Below, piece after piece: positions 50,379-59,486 of a stretch of DNA of 64,000 nt. The position numbers and the translations under genes are program-made. The notes below the pieces were generated by a model. The model saw nothing but the letters and a program-made list of their open reading frames with translations. It was not told the DNA's origin and made no database searches. Every line of letters begins with the position of its first letter. Positions within the stretch are counted from its first letter, which is position 1. The stretch is from Cellulomonas sp. KRMCY2 (GTDB taxonomy: Bacteria; Actinomycetota; Actinomycetes; Actinomycetales; Cellulomonadaceae): positions 3,720,001 through 3,784,000 of the forward strand of contig NZ_JAGF01000001.1 in assembly GCF_000526515.1 (NCBI RefSeq), given 5' to 3'.

Positions 50379-51053
50379 TCAGTCGCCGATCGCGCTGTCG
50401 GCCATCACCGGAGCAGGTCGCGCACCGGTCTCGTCGATGCTGGTGGTGACCAGGACGTCGACGCGGACGCGGCGGGTCGGGAGCCGGGTGAGGGCCCAGT
50501 CGACGACGACGCCGATCACGAGCCCGCCGACGACACCGACGGCCACAGCACCCCACGGATTGCCCTGGAGCCACGCGCCTGCCCCGACCCCGATGACGGC
50601 GGAGTACGCGGCCCAGGTGACCGAGCTGAGCGCGGCGAGCCAGACGAACCGGCGCCGGGGGTAGCCCACCGCGCCCGCCGTCATGTTCACCGCGACGCGC
50701 GCGATCGGGATGAACCGCGCCGCGAGGATGAACGACGGCCCACGATGCGTCAGGGCCTGCTCCGCCCAGATCAGGCTCTTGCGCCCGCGACCGCTGCGCA
50801 GGAGCGGGAACCGGCGGACGTCGAGGCGCTGGCCGATCGCGTAGGCGACCTGGTCGCCGGTGAAGGCGCCCGCCGCGGCGACCAGCAGGACCAGTGCGAG
50901 GTTCGGCTTGCCGGTCGCCACCGAGAGGGCGGCCAGACCGAGAGCGGCAGCTTCGCTCGGGATGGGCGGGAAGAAGCCGTCGACCACAGCGAAGAGGAAC
51001 ATCCCCAGGTAAACGAGCGGTGAAGCGGCGAGCGAGAGGAGCCACGCATCCAC
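50379..51053 (-). CDS. DedA-family membrane protein
   Basis: A 224-residue protein with the DedA/SNARE-associated (VTT) fold: DGFFPPIPSEAA near residue 26, GDQVAYAIGQ, and RFIPIARVAVNMTAG, which matches the family motif FxRxxPxxRxxxxxxAG in changed form. It is likely a lipid scramblase/flippase of the undecaprenyl-phosphate type. It ends two bases after the stop of the convergent TetR gene. Confidence 0.88.
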   Translation of the reverse strand: MDAWLLSLAASPLVYLGMFLFAVVDGFFPPIPSEAAALGLAALSVATGKPNLALVLLVAAAGAFTGDQVAYAIGQRLDVRRFPLLRSGRGRKSLIWAEQALTHRGPSFILAARFIPIARVAVNMTAGAVGYPRRRFVWLAALSSVTWAAYSAVIGVGAGAWLQGNPWGAVAVGVVGGLVIGVVVDWALTRLPTRRVRVDVLVTTSIDETGARPAPVMADSAIGD

Positions 51054-51168
51054 GGTTGCCCCCTCCTCGCCGCGAGGACCGCCGGTCGGCGGTACTCGTC
51101 CTGGTTCTCGATGGTAGGTGCTATCTGACGCCGTGTCCGCATATGGGCTCCGATCTCCCTACGACAGA

Positions 51169-51804
51169 TCAGTCGGGCCCGGCCGGTGCGCGCGTCGGCA
51201 CCGGGACGTGGTGCTCTCCGACCGGGACCGGCGCGCGCACCGAGTTGCCGGGCCCGGGCAGCGGGCAGGCCCAGGACGCGTCGTACGCGCACGACGGCTG
51301 GTAGGCGAAGTTCAGGTCCACCACGAGCTCGCGCGGTCCACCGCCGAGGTCCGCCCCCTTGACCGTGTCCAGGACGTACCGGCCACCGCCGTAGGACGTC
51401 CCGCCGCTGGTTCCGTCGCGCAACGGCAGGAACAGACCACCCCCGTACGTCGCGATCCACCACACGTCCAGCGCACCGAGCCCAGCGAGCACCACCCGAC
51501 CGACCCGCTCGAACGGCACCACCCCGTCCGTGCCGGTGACCACCTCGCGCCGTTCGGGCTCGACGTCGACGTCGACCGGTACGACGAACCGGAACCGCGG
51601 ATCGTAGGGCGCCATCGCCACACCGCCGAAGCCGGCCCGCGAGGCAATCGGCACGGGCGATGCCGGATGTGTCGCCAGGAGCCGTCCGCGGGCCGTCGCC
51701 CAGGCCGCATGGGCAGACGCCGGGTCTCGCTCGTGGCGGACCTCTCGGTAGACCTCACTGACCTGACGTCGCCAGTCCACGACATCCCACGCGAGTGACC
51801 CCAT
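51169..51804 (-). CDS. DUF1684 protein
   Basis: A 211-residue soluble protein. The family mark near the C-terminus is clear: GGGRYVLDTVKGADL followed by LVVDLNFAYQPSCAYDASWACPL. The two Cys and the Tyr/Asp pattern are typical. No function is established for the family. The start at 51804 gives a full-length protein. Confidence 0.82.
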   Translation of the reverse strand: MGSLAWDVVDWRRQVSEVYREVRHERDPASAHAAWATARGRLLATHPASPVPIASRAGFGGVAMAPYDPRFRFVVPVDVDVEPERREVVTGTDGVVPFERVGRVVLAGLGALDVWWIATYGGGLFLPLRDGTSGGTSYGGGRYVLDTVKGADLGGGPRELVVDLNFAYQPSCAYDASWACPLPGPGNSVRAPVPVGEHHVPVPTRAPAGPD

Positions 51805-51940
51805 CCGCCGACCCTACGGCGGCGTCGGGGTCACCCACGACCCGGACATTCACCCAGTGAACGGCGTCATTCCTGACGTCCCGGCGGCTCATCACTGGTA
51901 CAGGCAGAGGCTCGTCGAGTGCCCGGTGGAGGTGAGTGGC

Positions 51941-52156
51941 ATGGACGGCATGAGCACCGCACGCGACTCGAACACCAGGACCGTGACCACGGGGCACGTC
52001 CGCCTCGTCTACCACTACAACGACGGGCACGACTTCACGACGGAGTCGATGCTCGAGGGCGAGGCGATGGCGTACATGCCGATCCTGCAGGCGCAGCCGC
52101 TCGACCTGCACCACTATGTCGCCCCCTTCGCGACGATCGAGCTCCAGCCCGTCTGA
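51941..52156 (+). CDS. Hypothetical 71-residue protein
   Basis: The ATG at 51941 has GGAGG ten bases upstream. The sequence (MDGMSTARDSNTRTV..., VRLVYHYNDGHDFTTESML, LDLHHYVAPFATIELQPV) is soluble and ends in a beta-type segment. I do not recognise it. An in-frame ATG at 51857 would add 28 residues. Confidence 0.45.
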   Translation: MDGMSTARDSNTRTVTTGHVRLVYHYNDGHDFTTESMLEGEAMAYMPILQAQPLDLHHYVAPFATIELQPV

Positions 52157-52217
52157 ACCGCCGGCCCTTCTGAGGAGCCGGCGGGCTCGTCATCGGGCAC
52201 GTCGTGCAGCCGGGCAC

Positions 52218-52406
52218 CTAGGCCAGCGGCCCCCCGACACCGAGCTGCAGGCGCAGCGAGCTGATGCTCCCGACGAGCCCGGAGCCGTCGATCTGCCGGC
52301 GGCCGAGCCGGGTCGCGTACACGCCGTCCGACTTGCCGTACTTGCGGCCGAGGATCCCGAGGACGACACGCAGCGTCGCCCGGGCATCGGCGGGCAGGGT
52401 CGCCAC
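52218..52406 (-). CDS. Possible C-terminal fragment of an unknown protein
   Basis: A 62-residue reading (ATLPADARATLRVVLGILGR..., GRRQIDGSGLVGSISSLRLQ). The frame stays open further upstream to about 52430, where the IS3 and IS30 debris begins. It may be the tail of a gene cut by insertion. Function unknown. Confidence 0.3.
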   Translation of the reverse strand: MATLPADARATLRVVLGILGRKYGKSDGVYATRLGRRQIDGSGLVGSISSLRLQLGVGGPLA

Positions 52407-52435
52407 CTGGACCTGCGTGGCCCACCGGGCAGTGC

Positions 52436-52486
52436 CCAGCCGAGCTCGAGCGCGAGGTCAAGGAGCTGCGCCGGTCCAATGCGATG
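52436..52486 (+). pseudogene. Scrap of an IS3-family OrfA
   Basis: The plus strand reads PAELEREVKELRRSNAM, the leucine-zipper end of IS3-type OrfA proteins. The IS30 element begins inside the next codons. Nothing else of the IS3 element remains here. Confidence 0.5.
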
Positions 52487-53721
52487 GCGGATTCAAGCGG
52501 TGGTCGCAACGAGTTCTGCGAACTTCTCTGATGGTGTCATGTAGCCCAGGGTCTTGCGGGGGCGGCCGTTGAGGCTGTCCTGGATCCGGTCGAGCTCGTC
52601 GCGGCTGACCAGGCTCAGGTCGGTGCTCTTGGGCAGGTACTGGCGCAGGAGCCCGTTGGTGTTCTCGTTGCTGCCGCGCTGCCAGGGTGAGTGCGGGTCG
52701 CAGAAGTAGATCGGGATGCCCGTCGCGGCGGTGAATGCGGCGTGCTTGGCCATCTCCGCGCCCTGGTCCCAGGTGATCGTGCGTCTCAACGACACCGGTA
52801 GCGCGGTGATCGCCTCGCGCATCGCGACCTCGACATTCTCTGCGCTCTTCCCCTCGCCCAGGTGCAGCAGGAGCGTGAGGCGGGTCGAGTGCTCAACGAG
52901 TGTCCCGACCGCGCTGCGGCTCTGCTCGCCCAGGATGAGGTCGCCTTCCCAGTGCCCGGGAACGGCCCGGTCCTCGACCTCGGCCGGCCGGTCGCTGATC
53001 ATGACCATGCCTGGAAGCCGCCCACGCCCGTCGACCGCAGTGCGGGGCTTGCGCGCGGTCCGTCCCGAGCGCAGGCAGCGCGTGAGCTCTCGGCGCAGCT
53101 GGCCGCGGCCCTGCACGAACAGCGACTGGTAGATCGTCCCGTGGCTCACCTGCATCTCCGGATCGCCGGGATGCTCCAACCGTAGGCGGGCGGCGATCTC
53201 CTGAGGCGACCACAGCTGCTCGAGCCTCCCAGCGACCTCCTCGAGCGGCCGGCCCGCCGCGAGCTTGAACGGCTTGGGGCGGCGAGCCTGGGCTCGGGCG
53301 TGCTCGTGAGCGGTCCACGCCGAGTACTCCTCCCGGCCGCCGGCGCGGGCCACCTCCCGACTGATCGTCGACACAGCGCGTCCCAGCTGGGCGGCGATCG
53401 CCGTCAACGACAGTCCCTGAGCAAGCCCACCAGGATCTGCTCGCGCTCGGCGAACGTCAGACAGCCTGGGCGGGGTTCCGACCCGAACGGTTTGGCGTCC
53501 ATGTGTCGGCCGGTCCGGACCATGAGGCCGACCATCGGGGCGCTGCATCCGATCTCCCGCGCGATGTCGACCAGCCGCCAGCCCTTCGCGTGCAGCCGCA
53601 ACGCCAGCTGCTTCTGCTCCCGGCTGAGATGACCATGCTTGCCCTGCATCCGGACCCTCCCGTGATCAGCTTCCGGCTCATCTCACAGGACCCGTTGCAC
53701 CGACCGCTTGAACCCGCCATC
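52483..53721 (-). mobile_element. IS30-family insertion sequence
   Basis: The left end GATGGCGGATTCAAGCGGTGG and the complement of the right end GATGGCGGGTTCAAGCGGTCG form imperfect terminal repeats about 1.24 kb apart, enclosing an IS30 transposase on the minus strand. No clear target duplication is seen, so the copy is old or rearranged. Confidence 0.8.
52493..53649 (-). pseudogene. IS30-family transposase with a frameshift
   Basis: The N-terminal part (ATG at 53649: MQGKHGHLSREQKQLALRLH... LTFAEREQILVGL) and the long C-terminal part (GLAQGLSLTAIAAQLGRAVS... to ELVATTA at 52493) are in different frames. The joint lies near 53420-53430 in GTGGGCTTG, where a -1 shift restores GLAQGLSL. DDE residues are visible in HWEGDLILGE, TWDQGAEMAKH and SPWQRGSNENTNGLLRQYLPK. 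Either a mutation or programmed -1 frameshifting explains this. No slippery heptamer is evident, so mutation is more likely. Confidence 0.7.
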
Positions 53722-53866
53722 AGGGCTCGTTTCTGAACTCGCGACTTGACGGTCATAGGAGCCGGAAGGCCGCTGCCGGTGAAGGCGCGGATCGCCGGCC
53801 AGGTAAGTGCGCTGCCAGTTCAGTCCGATGACGTCCCGACGCAACCGACGCCTGCGCCATCTCCCA

Positions 53867-53893
53867 TGTCACAGGCTGCCGGGCTGTCTCGTC
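53867..53893 (+). promoter_or_regulatory. ECF41-type promoter
   Basis: TGTCACA (53867-53873), 16 bp, CGTC (53890-53893). This is the consensus recognised by ECF41 sigma factors. It lies 40 bp before the epimerase gene, which is followed by an ECF41 gene, so the operon is probably self-activated. Confidence 0.75.
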
Positions 53894-53933
53894 TCGGTGG
53901 CAAGGGCAGAACCGGATTGGACGGGGTGAGGTC

Positions 53934-54848
53934 ATGCGAGTCTTCGTGGCAGGAGGGACTGGGGTCATCGGGCGTCGCCTGGTGCCGCAGCTGGTGGCCC
54001 GTGGCCATCAGGTGACGGCGACGTCGACGACCGCGGGCAAGCTGGGGCTGCTGGCGCAGTTGGGCGCCGAGGGTGTCGTGATGGACGGGCTGGATGCGGC
54101 GTCGGTGGGCGAGGCGGTGGCCGCGGCCCGGCCGGACGCGATCGTGAATCAGATGACCGGCCTCTCCGTGGCGCACGCCGGCAAGCCCAACCTGAGGAGG
54201 GCCGACCGATACTTCGCCACGACCAACCGGCTCCGCAGCGAAGGGATCGACCACCTGCTGGCCGCGGCTGCGGCGACCGACGTCGCCCACGTTGTTTCGC
54301 AAGGCCATGCGAGCATGAACGGGATCCGCGAGGGCGGATGGGTCAAGACCGAGGAGGACCCGTTGGAGGTGATCGAGGGAACGAAGGCGATCACCCACCT
54401 CGAGGACGCGGTGGTCAGGGCAGGCGGGGCGGTCCTGCGCTACGGCGGGTTCTACGGGCCGGGCGCCAACGACGATCAGATCACGCTCGTGCGGAAGCGG
54501 CTGTTCCCGCTCGTCGGCGGTGGCACCGGCTATCTCTCGTGGGTGCATCTCGACGACGCGGCGAGCGCCACCGTCCTGGCGGTGGAGCAGGAGGCGACGG
54601 GCGTGTTCAACATCGTCGACGACGAGCCGGCGCCGGCCAGCGAGTGGCTGCCCTATCTCGCGGAGTGCGCTGGGGCCAAACCGCCGCGGCGGGTCCCCGC
54701 GTGGCTGGCCCGGATGCTCGCCGGCGAGATGGCGGTGGGCATGGTGACCGAGGGGCGTGGTTTCTCCAACGCCAAGGCCAAGCGGGAGCTCGGCTGGGAG
54801 CTCCGCTATCCGTCGTGGCGACAGGGTTTCAAGGAACAGCTCGCATGA
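53934..54848 (+). CDS. NAD-dependent epimerase/dehydratase (extended SDR)
   Basis: A 304-residue enzyme with the cofactor motif GGTGVIGRRL (residues 7-16). The later part, FNIVDDEPAPASEWLP... RELGWELRYPSWRQGF, is typical of the atypical extended SDRs next to ECF41 sigma genes. The usual YxxxK is not obvious, so the reaction is uncertain. It overlaps the sigma gene by ATGA and is led by an ECF41-type promoter. Confidence 0.87.
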   Translation: MRVFVAGGTGVIGRRLVPQLVARGHQVTATSTTAGKLGLLAQLGAEGVVMDGLDAASVGEAVAAARPDAIVNQMTGLSVAHAGKPNLRRADRYFATTNRLRSEGIDHLLAAAAATDVAHVVSQGHASMNGIREGGWVKTEEDPLEVIEGTKAITHLEDAVVRAGGAVLRYGGFYGPGANDDQITLVRKRLFPLVGGGTGYLSWVHLDDAASATVLAVEQEATGVFNIVDDEPAPASEWLPYLAECAGAKPPRRVPAWLARMLAGEMAVGMVTEGRGFSNAKAKRELGWELRYPSWRQGFKEQLA

Positions 54849-55768
54849 CGCGAGCCGAGGAGTTCGAGGAGCTGCGACCGCTCATGTTCGCCATCTCCTA
54901 CCGGATTCTCGGCAGCGTGGCTGAAGCAGAGGACGCGGTCCAGGAGGCCTGGCTCCGCTACGAGTCCTCCCCGACGCTGCCCACGTCGACCAAGGCCTTT
55001 CTCGCGGCGGTGGTCACTCGGATCTCGATCGACGTACTGCGATCGGCACGCGTTCGGCGGGAAACGTACGTCGGGACGTGGCTGCCCGAGCCGCTGGTCA
55101 CCGACCCCTATGAGGATCCGGCGCGGTCGGCCGAGTTGGCCGACTCGTTGTCGATGGCGGCCCTGTTGCTGCTCGAGCGACTCAGCCCGCTCGAGCGGGC
55201 GGTCTTCGTGCTGCGAGACGTGTTCGCGTTCGGCTTTCCCGAGATCGCCTCGGCCGTCGGGAGATCCGAGGCGGCCTGCCGCCAGCTCGCGGTCCGGGCG
55301 CGACGTCACATGCACGAGGGGCGCCCCCGGTTCGAGGCGGACCGCCGGGAACGCGAGGAGCTGGCGGCGCGGTTCTTCGACGCGGTCCGCGATGGCGACG
55401 TCGCCGGGCTGAGAGAGCTCCTCGCTGCCGACGTCGAGATGGTCGGGGACGGAGGAGGGAAGGCGCCGGCCTTTGCCAACGTCGTGATCGGTGCCGACAA
55501 CGTGGCCCGCGTGTTCGCTTCGGTGTCCCCGGTGCTCGCCGCGATCGGCGCGAGGGTCGAGCCGTGCGAGGTGAACGGCCGGCCAGGCGCGATCCTTCGC
55601 GATCGGGACGGCAAGGTGGTCGGCACGTTGATGCTCGACGTGCTCGGCGGGCGCGTCCAGACGATCCGCTCGGTGGTCAACCCCGACAAGCTCGGGCACG
55701 TGGGCCCCGTGGCGGATGGGTGGGCATTTGCCCGCGAGCTGAAGCAGGCTCGCCGGCTCAGGGACTGA
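54845..55768 (+). CDS. ECF41-family RNA polymerase sigma factor
   Basis: A 307-residue sigma factor. Region 2 (about 8-75, AISYRILGSVAEAEDAVQEAW) and region 4 (about 110-165, LSPLERAVFVLRDVFAFGF) are followed by a SnoaL-like C-terminal domain. The three ECF41 marks are all present: WLPEPLV, DGGGK and NPDKL. The C-terminal domain acts as built-in modulator in this family; there is no anti-sigma gene nearby. It probably drives its own operon. Confidence 0.93.
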   Translation: MTRAEEFEELRPLMFAISYRILGSVAEAEDAVQEAWLRYESSPTLPTSTKAFLAAVVTRISIDVLRSARVRRETYVGTWLPEPLVTDPYEDPARSAELADSLSMAALLLLERLSPLERAVFVLRDVFAFGFPEIASAVGRSEAACRQLAVRARRHMHEGRPRFEADRREREELAARFFDAVRDGDVAGLRELLAADVEMVGDGGGKAPAFANVVIGADNVARVFASVSPVLAAIGARVEPCEVNGRPGAILRDRDGKVVGTLMLDVLGGRVQTIRSVVNPDKLGHVGPVADGWAFARELKQARRLRD

Positions 55769-55937
55769 CCCTGCGCGCCACAGAGGGTTCGGCCCTCGCA
55801 ACGATCTGGTCGACGCCGCTCGGTGACCACCCGAGACGACACTCGGGCCGCTGTCACACCCAGATGCCAAAATCACCCCGACCCGACGGCCCGGCCGCCA
55901 CTACGACCGAGCACCGGCGCCCCATGAAAGAGCGAGG

Positions 55938-56801
55938 CTAGGGGCGCAGTTGACTCGAGGCGTATTTGCTGGGCGCTACGCCATAGACTCCGCTGAACAC
56001 CCGAGAGAAGTAGAGAGGATCGACGTAGCCGACGTGCCGTGCGACCTCGTTGACGCGAAGGTCGCTCGTGCGCAGCAAGAGCGCGGCCTCCTGCATTCGT
56101 CTGAGCCGCGACCACGCAATCACCGACAATCCCGTGTAGCGCGCGAACAACCGTTCCGTCGTGGTGATGCTGCATTGCCCCGCATCGGCGATCTCAGCGA
56201 CGGTGAGGTGTCGATCAATGTTTCGGAGGATGCAGTCGATCATCAGGTCGAGCAGGGTCGGGAAGCCCTGGGCAACTGATTCGGTTGCCGCCCAGTCGGA
56301 GCTCTCGTCCGATATGAGCACACCGAGCGCGCGCAGCGGTGCTTCGCCTGTTCTCCCAGTCAGAAACCGCTCAACACCGTGAGAAGCGAGAGCGATGACG
56401 TTTCGCCCAGAGATGGACCGGCTCGACATCATCACCGGATGCTCGCCCAGCGCCGCCGCTCGCCGCCACGGAGCCGTGACCAGCGCATCCCCACTCTGGA
56501 ATGCGACCCGTGGTTCGACCGGCACAGCGGCATCGTGCCACGGGATCAAGTGAATGATCCCGACGTGGAACGGAGAATGCGCGTCCGGGCGGTAGTGCAC
56601 GTCGTGACGCCACGGCAATCGAAGGATCGCATGGGTCGTCATAGCGAAGGACTGACCGCCGCTGACGATCGTTCCTGTGCCGTGAGCCACCCAGACGAAC
56701 GATACGCTCTGCACGTGAGCATGACTGATGCGCTCCCCACTACGGAACCGATACCAGTTGGCCCCGATGAGAACTGGCCCGCCATCGCTCGCCGTATCCA
56801 T
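55938..56801 (-). CDS. AraC-family regulator
   Basis: A 287-residue regulator. The N-terminal cupin-like sensor half (about 1-165) has FVWVAHGTGTIVSGG and WRHDVHYRP. The C-terminal double helix-turn-helix (about 190-285) has LTVAEIADAGQCSITTTERLFARY and VNEVARHVGYVDPLYFSRVFSGVYG. It lies 18 bp behind the second rhamnosidase gene on the same strand, so it likely controls the rhamnosidase operon in response to rhamnose or a related sugar. Confidence 0.9.
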   Translation of the reverse strand: MDTASDGGPVLIGANWYRFRSGERISHAHVQSVSFVWVAHGTGTIVSGGQSFAMTTHAILRLPWRHDVHYRPDAHSPFHVGIIHLIPWHDAAVPVEPRVAFQSGDALVTAPWRRAAALGEHPVMMSSRSISGRNVIALASHGVERFLTGRTGEAPLRALGVLISDESSDWAATESVAQGFPTLLDLMIDCILRNIDRHLTVAEIADAGQCSITTTERLFARYTGLSVIAWSRLRRMQEAALLLRTSDLRVNEVARHVGYVDPLYFSRVFSGVYGVAPSKYASSQLRP

Positions 56802-56819
56802 GCACGAAACCCCGCGGCA

Positions 56820-59486
56820 CTAGACGGACGCGACGGATGGTGCCGTGACGACGATCTGGTGGTCTCCGTGCGTCAGTCGTGCACCGTCATGGGACATCTC
56901 ACCGTCCACCGTGATGATCGAGCGTTCCGTGATCGGAAGAGCGAGCACGGCCGTCGTACCGAAGGGAATCTCCAGGTCGATCCGCACGTCGCCGTGCGGC
57001 CTCAGGGTCCAGTCGATGGCCAGCCGCCCGAGGCTCGTGTCGATCGCCGCGCGAGCCCACGGCACGCCGACCGTGGGGCGGGGCGCGATGAGCACCGACT
57101 GGTAGCCCGGCGCGTCGGCTACCGGCGCGAGCCCCGCCACGTTGCGATACATCCAGTCGACCACCGCGCCGTACGCGTAGTGGTTCAGTGAGAGCAGGTT
57201 GGGGCTGGCGGGGTCGGTCGGGTCTGCCGGGTTGACGCTCCCGTCCGGTCGCAGCGCGTCCCACCGTTCCCACACGGTCGTGGCGCCGACCTCGACCTGG
57301 TACAGCCAGGAGGGTGCGTCGCGTCGTAGGAGCATGCGGTAGGCCTGCTCGACATGCCCGGTGTTCGACAACGCCTCGAGGACGAGCGGGGTTCCGAGGA
57401 AGCCTGTGGCGATGGCACCCGACCGGCGATCGACGTCCGCGGCGAGGGCGGCCGCGACCCGGGCTCGTTCGCTCGCGGGTGCGACGGCGAGCTGCAGCGC
57501 CAGCGCGCACCCCGTCTGACTGGCGAGCGCCGCAGGCCCGTGGCGAGCCCACGCCAGCCCCGCGACCTCATCCGCGAGGGCGGAGGCCTGCGCAGCCCTC
57601 GCCCGATCACCGACGAGGGCCTCAGCGCGGGCCAGGATTCGTGCGCTGTGGGCAAAGAACGCGTTGGCGACGAAGTCCCCCGAGACCTTCGCCTTCCACG
57701 GCAGCGCGGCATCCGGGTCCAGCCAGTCGCCGAACTGGAACTCCGTGGGAAGGAGCCCGTCCGGGCCGCGGCGCGCAAGGAGGTGGCTGATCCACGCTCG
57801 CATGCTCGGCAGCTGCCGTCGGAGCACCGAGTCATCACCGTAGGACTCGTAGACGGCCCAGGGCACGATCGTGGCGGCGTCGCCCCAGCCGGCTCGGCCC
57901 ACGACGCCCACCGGGCTTCCCTCGACGACGATCGCCTCAGGGTCCAGGACGTTGGGGACCACCGCAGTGACGCCGCCGTCGGCCTCTTGCTCGAGCGCGA
58001 GATCAACGAGCCAGGACTGCCAGAACGCCGCGGTGTCGAAGAGTGTGCTCGCCGTGGCCGCGAATGCCTGCGCATCGCCCGTCCAGCCCAGCCGTTCGTC
58101 ACGCTGCGGGCAGTCGGTGGGAACCGAGAGGAAGTTGCTGAGCTGCGACCAGACGACGTTGTCGTGCAGTCGAACCAGGGCAGGCTCGGCGGTCTCGAAG
58201 TCGCCACGCGGCTCGTTGTCGCTGCTGATGGCCACGGCGACCGCAGACAGGACCTCGGCGTCGCCCGTCACCTCCGCGAAGCGGAACCCGTGGAACGTGA
58301 ACACCGGTTCCAGCGTCGTGACGCCCTCGTCTCGCAGGAGGTAGGTGTCGGTGGCCCGAGCCGATCGCAGCGGCATCGTGAGCAGGTCGCCGCTGGTGTC
58401 CAGCATCTCGGCGTGCCGAACGACGACTCGATCGCCGGCATGACCGCGAACGGTGAGTCGAACCCATCCCGCCAGGTTCTGGCCCGCGTCGAGGATCAAC
58501 CCCTCACCGGCCCGCTCCACCCGCATGGTGAACGTCCGTATCTCACGGATCGGCGGGGCTCCGGCCGCGGCCAGGACCTCCATCTGCCAAGGCACCAGGC
58601 GGACAGGCTGCCACGACGCGTCATCGAAGCCTGCCGAGCCCCACCCTGTCGGTTCCATGCGCCAGTCGATGTCGACCCCGTCATAGATGCCGGAGGCACG
58701 GATGTGGCCGATCGAGCCCCGCCACGCCTCGTCCGTGACGACTCGATCCGTGGATCCGTCGGGGTAGGTGATCTCCAGCTGTGCGATGAGAGCGAGCTCC
58801 CCGCCGTAGTGCTGGTCGACGCCGAGCCAGCCGAGCCGTCCACGGAACCACCCGTCGCCCAGCGCGGCCCCGATGGCGTTGAGACCGCGGACCAGAAGGT
58901 CGGTCACATCGTGGGTCGAGACCAGGAGGCGCTGGTGATAAGGCGTCCAGCCAGGCGCCAGATGGTCCCCCGAGACCCTCTGACCATTGATGGCGATGTC
59001 GTTCACGCCCAAGGAGGTGACATGCAGCCGAGCCCGGAGCGGGACGTCCCGCACGACGAACTCGCGCCTCAGCAGGGGAGATGGGCCCCCCGGCGTGCAA
59101 GGGATGCCCACCGCGCGGGCGTGCCAGTCCGAGACCTGCGTGAGTCCCGCTTCCACGCGGCACACCGGGCTCCATCTGGTCCAGCCCCTGTGCGTGGCGA
59201 TCCGCACCCGAAGGAACCGGACCTCCCGGGAGGCCAGAGGCCCGCCCGGAGCGTCGCGTGCGATCGCGGACGCACCACTGACGACGCCCGTCGACGTGAT
59301 CACCTCGAAGTCCTCGTCAGCGCAGGACTGCAGCTCGAATGCCAGCTGTTGCGCTGCCGGGTCGCTCGACCGGACGCGCCAGCTGACCACCAAGCGGCCG
59401 CTCGGGACGCCGAGCAGGCCCCGGGGGTGGTTCGTGCGCAGCGCGGTGACCGTGGTTGCTGAGTCGGTCATCGCCTTCCTGGTCAC
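56820..59486 (-). CDS. GH78 alpha-L-rhamnosidase (second in operon)
   Basis: An 888-residue glycosidase without a signal peptide, so probably cytosolic. N-terminal beta-sandwich domains (about 1-400) are followed by the (alpha/alpha)6 catalytic barrel (about 405-790) with the family mark SVPTDCPQRDERLGWTGDAQ. Further on are FQFGDWLDPDA and TVWERWDALRPDGS. It should release terminal alpha-L-rhamnose from glycosides or pectin fragments. The GTG at 59486 overlaps the stop of the first rhamnosidase gene; an ATG at 59471 is an alternative but too near its AGGAAGG site. Confidence 0.93.
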   Translation of the reverse strand: MTRKAMTDSATTVTALRTNHPRGLLGVPSGRLVVSWRVRSSDPAAQQLAFELQSCADEDFEVITSTGVVSGASAIARDAPGGPLASREVRFLRVRIATHRGWTRWSPVCRVEAGLTQVSDWHARAVGIPCTPGGPSPLLRREFVVRDVPLRARLHVTSLGVNDIAINGQRVSGDHLAPGWTPYHQRLLVSTHDVTDLLVRGLNAIGAALGDGWFRGRLGWLGVDQHYGGELALIAQLEITYPDGSTDRVVTDEAWRGSIGHIRASGIYDGVDIDWRMEPTGWGSAGFDDASWQPVRLVPWQMEVLAAAGAPPIREIRTFTMRVERAGEGLILDAGQNLAGWVRLTVRGHAGDRVVVRHAEMLDTSGDLLTMPLRSARATDTYLLRDEGVTTLEPVFTFHGFRFAEVTGDAEVLSAVAVAISSDNEPRGDFETAEPALVRLHDNVVWSQLSNFLSVPTDCPQRDERLGWTGDAQAFAATASTLFDTAAFWQSWLVDLALEQEADGGVTAVVPNVLDPEAIVVEGSPVGVVGRAGWGDAATIVPWAVYESYGDDSVLRRQLPSMRAWISHLLARRGPDGLLPTEFQFGDWLDPDAALPWKAKVSGDFVANAFFAHSARILARAEALVGDRARAAQASALADEVAGLAWARHGPAALASQTGCALALQLAVAPASERARVAAALAADVDRRSGAIATGFLGTPLVLEALSNTGHVEQAYRMLLRRDAPSWLYQVEVGATTVWERWDALRPDGSVNPADPTDPASPNLLSLNHYAYGAVVDWMYRNVAGLAPVADAPGYQSVLIAPRPTVGVPWARAAIDTSLGRLAIDWTLRPHGDVRIDLEIPFGTTAVLALPITERSIITVDGEMSHDGARLTHGDHQIVVTAPSVASV

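Noticed and set aside
52493-53649. Programmed -1 frameshifting in the IS30 transposase
   Set aside because: No A- or U-rich slippery heptamer or clear stimulatory hairpin is visible at the joint; IS30 transposases are normally single-frame, so a mutation is more likely.
57354-59462. Plus-strand frame of about 700 codons opposite the second rhamnosidase
   Set aside because: Antisense shadow; the minus-strand frame has complete GH78 motifs.
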